DNA of 28,757 nt from an uncultured Clostridia bacterium. GTDB lineage: Bacteria; Bacillota; Clostridia; Christensenellales; CAG-314. The notes under the pieces were generated by a model. That model saw only the letters and a list, made by a program, of their open reading frames with translations. It searched no databases and was not told where the DNA came from. The position numbers and the translations under genes are program-made. Positions within the stretch are counted from its first letter, which is position 1. Each line of letters begins with the position of its first letter. The DNA lies in assembly GCA_934294965.1 (NCBI GenBank), contig CAKRAM010000062.1, positions 1 to 28,757 of the forward strand, given 5' to 3'. This document shows positions 16,312 through 22,755 of the stretch, piece by piece.

Positions 16312-16340
16312 CGACTGCATTTTGTAGTCGTGTGTTTTTT
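16312..16340 (+). terminator. Terminator of cysS
   Basis: An 8-bp stem with one GU pair (CGACTGCA 16312-16319 with TGTAGTCG 16323-16330) has a 3-base loop and is followed by TGTG and six T residues. Confidence 0.75.
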
Positions 16341-16429
16341 GTTGTTAGGCGAAAATCATAATTTGAAGCGTTGACTTTTGTTCGTTCTGACCGCCTAGGG
16401 CGGATTCCACATGTTCGCCGCCGAGTGCG

Positions 16430-16697
16430 CCGGCATAGCCGGTTTCGCATGTGCGTATGCCAAATTGGAAAAAACATTATGTTGCTGATATTGCCGTGTC
16501 GTTTGCATTGATGTTCTTGACGACTATATACAGCCACCCCCTGCTTCCAACATGTCATCCTGACCGGCAAGCCGGTTTCGCATGTTCGTATGCCAAATTG
16601 GAACAAACATTATGTTGCTGATATTGCAGTGTCGTTGGCATTGATGTCCTTGACGACTATATACAGCCACCCCCTGCTTCCCAGCATGTCATCCTGA
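16430..16697. repeat. 134-bp tandem direct repeat, two copies
   Basis: Copy A (16430-16563) and copy B (16564-16697) are the same length, directly adjacent and differ at only about ten positions. Each begins with the CCGGC/GCCGG hairpin, contains GCCAAATTGG and the block GACTATATACAGCCACCCCC, and ends CATGTCATCCTGA. The repeat is not translated into any convincing protein. Confidence 0.85.
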
Positions 16698-16825
16698 GCA
16701 ACGTCGAAGGATCCCCTGGAAAGGTACCTTCTGGAAAGTAGACTGTATACCGCAACATACAACGATGTTACAATGTGTCCGTTCCCGGGGATGTTTCGAC
16801 TGCACTTCGTTCCGCTCAACATGAC
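16685..16825. mobile_element. MITE-like inverted-repeat element (non-autonomous, candidate)
   Basis: An imperfect inverted repeat flanks about 65 bases. The left arm (16688-16719) begins GTCATCCTGAGC and contains GTCGAAGGATCCCC. The right arm (16785-16825), read inversely, begins GTCATGTTGAGC and contains GTCGAAACATCCCC, with a few extra bases. Sequences of the type GTCATCCTGAG...CGAAGGATC are familiar intergenic repeats in many bacterial genomes. No transposase is present; mobility is inferred only from the symmetry. Confidence 0.5.
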
Positions 16826-16990
16826 CGCCAAAGGCGGTTTAGCATGTTCGTATTCAACGTTTGTTCCTTGTTGATAGTAATTGGCTTTGCGATGCATATT
16901 GTTATAAGCCGTCTGCCCACTTTGCGCACGAACCGACAAAACCGGTTTCACCGGCGCTGTTGCACGTTTGGTCGGAGAAGTCGAATTTTG

Positions 16991-17019
16991 TTGCAATTGT
17001 AGATATTTTAGGGTATAAT
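16991..17019 (+). promoter_or_regulatory. Promoter of lon-engB
   Basis: TTGCAA (16991-16996), a 17-base spacer and a consensus TATAAT (17014-17019). Transcription should start near 17026, leaving a leader of about 130 bases. No CIRCE or obvious CtsR operator is visible. Confidence 0.7.
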
Positions 17020-17031
17020 ATCGGCAAAGCG

Positions 17032-17081
17032 ACGGCAAATCGTTTCTGTGGCTGTTTTGTCGAATGGAATTTGCCGTTTTT
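17032..17081 (+). promoter_or_regulatory. Terminator-like hairpin in the lon leader (possible attenuator)
   Basis: ACGGCAAAT (17032-17040) pairs perfectly with ATTTGCCGT (17069-17077); five T residues run from 17077. It lies between the promoter and the lon start, so it could end transcription prematurely. An upstream CGGCAAA copy at 17022-17028 could compete for the same 3' arm if it is transcribed. Confidence 0.4.
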
Positions 17082-17157
17082 AACAAACTAATCACGGAGC
17101 GTTCGGCTGCGTCGGGTTATCGCGTGGTGCCGTTTGGCTTCGGCAGAGGTGAAATTC

Positions 17158-19464
17158 GTGAGTATTTACAGCAATTTGCCCCTCGTGGCAATGAAAGACA
17201 ACATATTTTTGCCCAACACCAAAGCAAGGTTGGAGGTTTCGCGCGAGTTTTCCAAAAACGCAATAAAATTGGCTTTGGAAAACGGCGGGAAGTTATTTAT
17301 GGTCGGTCAAACCGATCCGTCGACGGAAGAAATTACGCAAAACGGACTGCATCTGGTAGGAGTGGTGGGGGAAATCACTTCGGTGGATTCCGCCACGAGC
17401 GAAGCGATGTCGGTTACTGTGCATACATTGCAAGAGGCAAAAATCGTTCGGTACAACCAAACCGAACAGGTTATAACCTGCGATGCCGAACCGCTTGTTT
17501 TTACCTGCAAAAACGACAAAACTACCGACGCGTTGTTCCAAAATCTTATGTCCCGATTGGACACTTTCGGCGAACAAACCAACGCCCGCATGACAAAAAG
17601 GCTTAAAAGTTTGTTGGAGTCCTACAAATCAGACTACCATTTGGTTACAAACGTCGCCACAAACGATTTGGTAACCCGAACCCAACGCAGGCAGGAAATT
17701 TTGGAAGAAACCGACGTCGACGCGCGTTTGGTGCGCATTTGCGCCTATTTGGACGGCGAAACGGCGTTTATCGATGCGGAAAAGCGCATTGCCGAACGCG
17801 TGCAGCAGCAAGTGCAGGACGGTCAAAAGGAGTACTACCTTCGCGAGCAAATAAAGGCAATCTCGGCGGAACTTGGGGACGACGTAAACGAAAAGGAAGA
17901 GTACTACAACAAAATAAAATCCTGCGGAATGCCTGCGGAAGTTGTCGAAAAAGCCAAAAAGGAAGTGGCTCGGCTGGCAAAAATGGCGCCCACTACACCC
18001 GACGCTTCGGTTATTCGCAACTATTTGGATTGGCTTGTGGACGTTCCTTGGGTAAAGGAAACGCAGGACAACAAGGATTTGACCGCCGCAAGAGCCATCT
18101 TGGACGAAGACCACTACGGGCTGGAAAAAATAAAGGACCGTATAATAGAGTATCTTGCCGTTATGCAACTTACGGGCAAACTTAACGGTCCCATTTTGTG
18201 CTTCGTAGGTCCTCCGGGAGTAGGCAAAACCAGCATTGTGCGCAGCATTGCCCGCGCTTTGGGACGCAAATACTTGCGTATGTCCTTGGGCGGCGTGCGT
18301 GACGAGGCGGAAATTCGCGGTCATCGTCGCACTTACGTTGGAGCAATCCCCGGCAAAATCATCTACATGATGAAGCAAGCCGGTTGCGTAAACCCCGTTT
18401 TGCTGTTGGACGAAATCGACAAAATGGGCAAGGACAACCGCGGAGATCCCGCTTCGGCAATGCTGGAAGTGCTTGATCCCGAGCAGAATTTCAGTTTTAC
18501 CGACCACTTTTTGGAAGTACCGTACGACCTATCCAAGGTGTTGTTCGTTTGCACGGCAAACGCCACGGACGATATTCCCGCGCCGCTACTGGATCGTATG
18601 GAAATAATTGAACTCTCCGGATACACCGAGCAGGAAAAAGTGCAAATCGCTCGCAAGTTTTTGCTCAAAAAGAATTTGGTTTTGCACGGCATTCCGCAGG
18701 ACGCGGTGACGATAACCGACGAAGCCTATCAAAAAATCGTGGAGTGCTACACAAGCGAGTCCGGCGTGCGTAGTTTGGAGAGGGAAATTGCCGCAATTTG
18801 CCGCAAAGTGGCAATAAAAATGGTAGATGATCCCTCGGCAAAAGTCGAAGTGACGGCGGAAAACCTTCACGAATTTTTGGGAACGGAAAAATTCAAAAAC
18901 GAACAGAGCAAAAACCAAGATACAGTCGGCTCGGCAAAAGGTCTTGCTTGGACGCGCGTCGGCGGCGTAACGCTCAATGTGGACGCAGTGCTTTTGGATG
19001 GCAAAGGTGAGGTTAAACTTACCGGTAAACTTGGCGACGTGATGAAGGAATCGGCAATTACGGCAATCTCGCTGGTAAAAAGTTTGGCGGACGAGTACGG
19101 CGTCGACAAATCTCGTTTCGACAAAACCGACATTCACATTCACGTTCCGGAAGGCGCTGTCCCAAAGGACGGACCTTCGGCAGGCGTAACCATGGCAACG
19201 GTGGTGATGTCGGTGTTCAGCGGCATTCCCGTAAGCGGCGACGTGGCAATGACGGGAGAAATCACCCTGCGCGGCAAAGTGCTGCCCATCGGCGGACTGC
19301 GTGAAAAAGCGTTAGCCGCATATCGTATAGGAATCAAAAAAGTCATCATCCCCAAAGGCAACCAAAACGACTTGGACGAAATTCCGCAAGAAGTTCGTCA
19401 AAAAATTCAATTTGTGCTTGCCGACGACATAAAAACAGTGTTTGAACACGCATTGGTAAAATGA
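17158..19464 (+). CDS. lon: ATP-dependent Lon protease (LonA type)
   Basis: The 768-residue protein has the LonA order: an N-terminal substrate-binding domain (starting SNLPLVAMKDNIFLPN), a helical region, an AAA+ module with Walker A GPPGVGKTS at 351-359 and Walker B LLLDEIDKMG, and a C-terminal serine-lysine protease domain with the catalytic Ser674 in KDGPSAGVTMA and Lys717 in REKALAAYR. It degrades misfolded and regulatory proteins in the cytoplasm. The start is GTG at 17158: AGAGGT ends 7 bases upstream, whereas a start 8 codons earlier would put that site inside the gene. The stop overlaps the engB start (ATGA), the same lon-ysxC order as in Bacillus. Confidence 0.96.
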   Translation: MSIYSNLPLVAMKDNIFLPNTKARLEVSREFSKNAIKLALENGGKLFMVGQTDPSTEEITQNGLHLVGVVGEITSVDSATSEAMSVTVHTLQEAKIVRYNQTEQVITCDAEPLVFTCKNDKTTDALFQNLMSRLDTFGEQTNARMTKRLKSLLESYKSDYHLVTNVATNDLVTRTQRRQEILEETDVDARLVRICAYLDGETAFIDAEKRIAERVQQQVQDGQKEYYLREQIKAISAELGDDVNEKEEYYNKIKSCGMPAEVVEKAKKEVARLAKMAPTTPDASVIRNYLDWLVDVPWVKETQDNKDLTAARAILDEDHYGLEKIKDRIIEYLAVMQLTGKLNGPILCFVGPPGVGKTSIVRSIARALGRKYLRMSLGGVRDEAEIRGHRRTYVGAIPGKIIYMMKQAGCVNPVLLLDEIDKMGKDNRGDPASAMLEVLDPEQNFSFTDHFLEVPYDLSKVLFVCTANATDDIPAPLLDRMEIIELSGYTEQEKVQIARKFLLKKNLVLHGIPQDAVTITDEAYQKIVECYTSESGVRSLEREIAAICRKVAIKMVDDPSAKVEVTAENLHEFLGTEKFKNEQSKNQDTVGSAKGLAWTRVGGVTLNVDAVLLDGKGEVKLTGKLGDVMKESAITAISLVKSLADEYGVDKSRFDKTDIHIHVPEGAVPKDGPSAGVTMATVVMSVFSGIPVSGDVAMTGEITLRGKVLPIGGLREKALAAYRIGIKKVIIPKGNQNDLDEIPQEVRQKIQFVLADDIKTVFEHALVK

Positions 19465-20090
19465 TAATTAAAAACGCATCGTATATAAAGGGCGCGGCGA
19501 CCTTCGGGCAGTGTATTGTGTCCGACCTTCCGCAAATTGCCGTTGCAGGCAAATCCAACGTGGGCAAAAGCAGTTTCATCAACTATGTAACCGGCGACGG
19601 AAAACTTGCACGCACGTCCAAACTTCCGGGCAGAACGCGCCTGATAAACTATTTTTTGGCTAACCAAAATTCCGACAGGGAATTTATTCTTGCCGACCTT
19701 CCCGGCTACGGCTTTGCCAAAGTTTCCGACGCCGAAAAACTTAAATGGGCGGACTTGTTGGAAAAGTATTTGGCAAAGGAAAAACAACTTAAACACGTTT
19801 TCTTTTTGGTGGACATTCGGCACGATCCCACAGCCGACGACGCAGTGATGTACAACTACTTGTTCAAAAACAACGTTCCGTACACAATCGTTGCCACCAA
19901 GGCGGATAAAATCGGCAAAAGTCAGGTGAAAAATCGGTTGCGAGCAATTGCGTCGTACCTAAAAGTTGCCGAAGGTAACCTTATTGCCGTTTCCTCCACG
20001 GAAAAACGCGGCAAAGAGGCGGTGTTGGATCGCATTGCCACCGTTTTGGAAACCTACTACGAAAACTTGAACGCCGCAGAAGAAGAGTAG
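19461..20090 (+). CDS. engB: Ribosome biogenesis GTPase EngB/YsxC
   Basis: The 209-residue TRAFAC-class GTPase needed for assembly of the large ribosomal subunit has all G motifs: G1 GKSNVGKSS at 30-38, G3 DLPGYG at 79-84, G4 TKAD at 146-149 and a G5-like SSTEKRGKE near 185. The family-typical KLPGRTRLINYF switch region is at 55-65. It starts inside the lon stop codon (ATGA overlap), implying translational coupling. A terminator follows 20 bases after the stop. Confidence 0.95.
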   Translation: MIIKNASYIKGAATFGQCIVSDLPQIAVAGKSNVGKSSFINYVTGDGKLARTSKLPGRTRLINYFLANQNSDREFILADLPGYGFAKVSDAEKLKWADLLEKYLAKEKQLKHVFFLVDIRHDPTADDAVMYNYLFKNNVPYTIVATKADKIGKSQVKNRLRAIASYLKVAEGNLIAVSSTEKRGKEAVLDRIATVLETYYENLNAAEEE

Positions 20091-20110
20091 CCGTCGAAAA
20101 CCTACGTTAT

Positions 20111-20138
20111 AACGGGCGCATTTTAGCGTCCGTTTTTT
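20111..20138 (+). terminator. Terminator of lon-engB
   Basis: A 9-bp stem with one GU pair (AACGGGCGC 20111-20119 with GCGTCCGTT 20126-20134) has a 6-base loop and a run of six T residues (four past the stem). Confidence 0.85.
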
Positions 20139-20251
20139 GCAATTTTGCTCGTTGTAAAAAAAACATAAAAATTTTTCGATTCGTTGCGATAAAACGCTCG
20201 GTTAGTTTGTTGTATTAGTGAAAGCAGCGCAAAACAAAGACAAAGGACAAA

Positions 20252-20806
20252 ATGGAACAAAACAAGTACTACAACAAAATAAAGCCTCGTCGGTTGGAAA
20301 AACTTATCGCCGACGTAGCCGAAGGACAAGCGGACGCGTTGGAACAGTTGTACGACTCTATCAAAACTCCCGTATATTCCTACGCATTGTCGCTAACCAA
20401 AAACGCATTCGATGCCGAAGACGTCACGCACGATTGCGTCGTAAAGGTGTATCAGTCGTCTGCAACGTACAAAGCAAACGGCAAACCGATGGCGTGGATA
20501 CTTACTATAGCAAAAAATCTTTGCTATACCAAGTTCAACGCGGCAAAAAAGGTTGTGGACTTGTCGGAAGAAGATTGGCAAAACATGTTTGCTTCCCGTT
20601 CGGATATGGATGCAGAGGACAGGCTGGTGGTTTCGGCTTGCCTAAAAATTCTTTCCGACGAGGAACGACAGGCGGTTGTGTTGCACGCCGTAGGCGGCTT
20701 AAAACATCGCGAAATTGCCAAAATGACCGATCTGTCTCTGTCCACGGTCTTGTCCAGGTACAACCGTGCTTTGGACAAACTTAAAAAGGCGCTAGCAAAG
20801 GAGTGA
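20252..20806 (+). CDS. ECF-type sigma-70 family RNA polymerase sigma factor
   Basis: The 184-residue protein has only sigma regions 2 and 4. Region 2 spans about 24-95, with DAEDVTHDCVVKVY (core-binding 2.2) at 54-67 and the -10-recognition segment MAWILTIAKNLCYTKF at 80-95. Region 4 spans about 125-180, with the helix-turn-helix GLKHREIAKMTDLSLSTVLSRY at 149-170. It directs core polymerase to a dedicated regulon. AAAGGAC precedes the ATG. Only 5 bases separate it from the anti-sigma gene, so the pair is one operon. I could not identify its promoter: no clear -35/-10 pair of sigma-A or known ECF type is seen in 20139-20251. Confidence 0.92.
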   Translation: MEQNKYYNKIKPRRLEKLIADVAEGQADALEQLYDSIKTPVYSYALSLTKNAFDAEDVTHDCVVKVYQSSATYKANGKPMAWILTIAKNLCYTKFNAAKKVVDLSEEDWQNMFASRSDMDAEDRLVVSACLKILSDEERQAVVLHAVGGLKHREIAKMTDLSLSTVLSRYNRALDKLKKALAKE

Positions 20807-20811
20807 CGAAT

Positions 20812-22239
20812 ATGAAAAACAAACAAGTGGAAAACAAAGTAGAAAAAGGCTTCAATGCAGCTACTCCCAATCAATGGAACGCCATTGAAACGGATTGTGC
20901 AAACGTGGCGGTAACTCGTCCGCAAAATACGCGCAAAACCTCCTTTGGGTGGAAGTTTGCAACCATATGCTTGGCATTTGCCTTGCTGGTGGTTGGCGTT
21001 TGGGGCGGAGTAACCGTCGGTACGGAAACGGCGGCAGCGGCTACCGTTTCGCTGGACGTGAACCCCAGCATCGAAATTGTGCTTAACGGCAATCAGAAAG
21101 TGGTAAAGGTTGTTGCAAACAACGCCGACGCCGAACTTATTTTGGACGGTATGGACCTCAAAGGCTGCACGGTGCAAGTTGCGGTAAACGCAATTGTCGG
21201 CTCTATGTACTCCAAAGGCTATCTTACGGAATGGGCTAACTCCGTTCTCGTGGGCGTGGACGCAAAGGAAGCAATAAAGGACGAACTTATCAAAACCGTA
21301 ACCGAACAAATCACGGTAACGCTAAAAGGCAACGCAATCGACGCAAACGTCGTTTCAACTTGGCTCACGGGCAATTCCGACGCCAAAAAAATCGCCTCCG
21401 ACTACGGCATTTCGCTCGGCAAAGCCGAACTTATAACAAAAATACTTGCGGCAGACACAAGCAAAACGCACACCGCGGAAACGCTTGCCGCACTTAAAAT
21501 CAACGATTTGACTCTCATTTTGCAAGGTTTGGTAACGGAAAAAGTCGGCACCGGCGAAGCAAGCGACAAATCATACATCGGTCAAAACGCCGCCGAACAA
21601 ATTGCTTTTGAAGCAGTCGGCGAGGGCGTAAACGCTCAAACTGTAAGCAAACTTAAAACCAAAATGGATTTTGAGGACGGCAGCATGGTGTACGAAGTGG
21701 AATTTGTCTACGACGGCATCGAGTACGAATTTGAAATCGAAGCGGTTTTCGGAACTATCGTCAAACAAGAAGTTGAAAAGAAACACCGCACGCCCGTCGG
21801 AACGGAAAAAATCACACCCGAACAAGCATTGCAACTTGCCTACGACCGCGCAGGCGTAACTGATTCTTCCCAAGTGGAAAAACTTAAAACCGAAACCGAT
21901 CGCGAAGACGGCGAAATCGTTTACGAAATAGAGTTTGTTTTCAGCGGTGCGGAATACGAGTTCGAAATCGGCGAATACGGCACGATTTACAAACAAAAAA
22001 CCAAAATCGTCAAAACTTCTCAGAGTGGCAGACAGGACGATGCTTTCTACAAAACTTTGGTTGCCAAGTATCTTGGCATAAACGAAGCGGACATCACCGA
22101 ATTTGAAGTGGAATTTGACGACGATCACGGCAAAAAAACAGTGGTGGAAGTGGAATTTATGGCAGGAGGCTATGAGTACGCACTCAAAATCGACGTCAAC
22201 ACCAATTCGGTTTTGAAATGCTTCAAGAAAAGAGCCTAA
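20812..22239 (+). CDS. Membrane-anchored RsgI-like anti-sigma factor with C-terminal PepSY-like repeats
   Basis: The 475-residue protein has a cytoplasmic N-terminus of about 45 residues, one transmembrane segment (about 47-68) and a large extracytoplasmic part. That part opens with ATVSLDVNPSIEIVLNGN and GMDLKGCTVQVAVNAIVG, the RsgI middle-domain signature (about 75-150). A segment with YGISLGKAELITKIL follows (about 185-245), then three related repeats: PepSY-like 256-319 and 333-395, and a diverged third at 409-472. By family and position it should hold the upstream ECF factor inactive until an outside signal. The N-terminus shows neither the RsgI N-terminal fold that I know nor the HxxxCxxC zinc motif. 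The start is the ATG at 20812, with AAAGGAG 8 bases upstream; a GTG at 20803 is possible but lacks spacing. Confidence 0.85.
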   Translation: MKNKQVENKVEKGFNAATPNQWNAIETDCANVAVTRPQNTRKTSFGWKFATICLAFALLVVGVWGGVTVGTETAAAATVSLDVNPSIEIVLNGNQKVVKVVANNADAELILDGMDLKGCTVQVAVNAIVGSMYSKGYLTEWANSVLVGVDAKEAIKDELIKTVTEQITVTLKGNAIDANVVSTWLTGNSDAKKIASDYGISLGKAELITKILAADTSKTHTAETLAALKINDLTLILQGLVTEKVGTGEASDKSYIGQNAAEQIAFEAVGEGVNAQTVSKLKTKMDFEDGSMVYEVEFVYDGIEYEFEIEAVFGTIVKQEVEKKHRTPVGTEKITPEQALQLAYDRAGVTDSSQVEKLKTETDREDGEIVYEIEFVFSGAEYEFEIGEYGTIYKQKTKIVKTSQSGRQDDAFYKTLVAKYLGINEADITEFEVEFDDDHGKKTVVEVEFMAGGYEYALKIDVNTNSVLKCFKKRA

Positions 22240-22426
22240 CCAATACAAACAATTTGATAACTTCCCGCAAAACTCTTTCATAACTAGCGGCAAACGGCAA
22301 TCGGCTTTACGCTTGGACGCTTGGTCATCTTCGGTATATTTGAGCGACGATTAGACTGTTTGCCTTGTGGTTTTGTCGCAGTACCTCCCCTAAAATTTTA
22401 CATACGACGGAGTTTTGCAATATCGC
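22240..22426. other. Untranslated stretch after the anti-sigma gene
   Basis: About 190 bases without a supported gene separate the anti-sigma stop from its terminator. I see no promoter, repeat or coding signal. With the next 330 bases it forms a gap of about 515 bases. Confidence 0.5.
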
Positions 22427-22465
22427 AAGCCCGACCAAGCCTTATGGCTCGGTCGGGCTTATAAT
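22427..22465 (+). terminator. Terminator of the sigma/anti-sigma operon
   Basis: A 15-bp stem with one mismatch (22427-22441 with 22446-22460; AAGCCCGACC and its complement outermost) has a 4-base loop and is followed by ATAATTTATA. The T-run is imperfect but the stem is very stable. Confidence 0.75.
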
Positions 22466-22501
22466 TTATAAGTATAATTGTTGCATGTATTTTTTCATTA
22501 T

Positions 22502-22532
22502 TTGACATATCGTATATTTTTTGTGATATACT
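22502..22532 (+). promoter_or_regulatory. Promoter of the GPH-type transporter
   Basis: A consensus TTGACA (22502-22507) and an extended -10 TGATATACT (22524-22532) have a longer than usual 19-base spacer. The leader is about 215 bases and contains a perfect palindrome. Confidence 0.55.
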
Positions 22533-22615
22533 GCTATATGCTTCATACGTACATAGTACACATGCATTTTTACGGCGCAAACACCCGTTTCGCAGTCGCA
22601 GGCGCAGTTTGTTTT

Positions 22616-22633
22616 CAAAATTTCGAAATTTTG
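22616..22633. promoter_or_regulatory. Perfect 18-bp palindrome, candidate operator
   Basis: CAAAATTTCGAAATTTTG is its own reverse complement. It lies about 85 bases after the promoter and 122 bases before the transporter start. Its size and symmetry suit a dimeric repressor, but no regulator gene adjoins and the sequence does not match a site that I can name. Confidence 0.45.
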
Positions 22634-22755
22634 CTTGTTAAAAACAAAAATGAAACGATTTTTGCAAAACAGTGTACAAATTCAATCAATTGAAAGTATA
22701 TAACCGTTGTTCGCGGCGCAAGCCGAACAAAATATATTCGGGAGAAAATCCTACC

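Larger units (their letters stand above)
16391..16850. repeat. Four dispersed copies of a small hairpin module
   Basis: Four short perfect 5-bp hairpins lie at 16391-16403, 16430-16442, 16564-16575 and 16825-16837. The outer two have stem CCGCC/GGCGG and the inner two CCGGC/GCCGG. Copies 2-4 are followed by GGTTT-type sequence, then GCATG and TTCGTAT-like sequence; copy 1 is followed by a more diverged CACATGTTCG. Sequence drifts while pairing is kept. No function is known to me. Confidence 0.6.

Noticed and set aside
16244..16606. A 120-codon minus-strand open frame covering the cysS terminator and repeat copy A
   Set aside because: It overlaps the cysS terminator and hairpin repeats, is rich in Cys/Arg/Trp as random frames are, and matches no family.
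16610..17095. A 161-codon open frame on the minus strand upstream of lon
   Set aside because: It runs through the repeats and the MITE-like arms; the GSFDVAQDD-type peptide is a familiar translation artefact of such repeats, and there is no ribosome binding site.
20139..20251. Autoregulatory ECF or SigI-type promoter before the sigma gene
   Set aside because: I found no clear GGAAC/TGAAAC-type -35 with a matching -10, nor a CCCCC/CGAA SigI pair; TTGCGA and TTGTAT are 20 bases apart.
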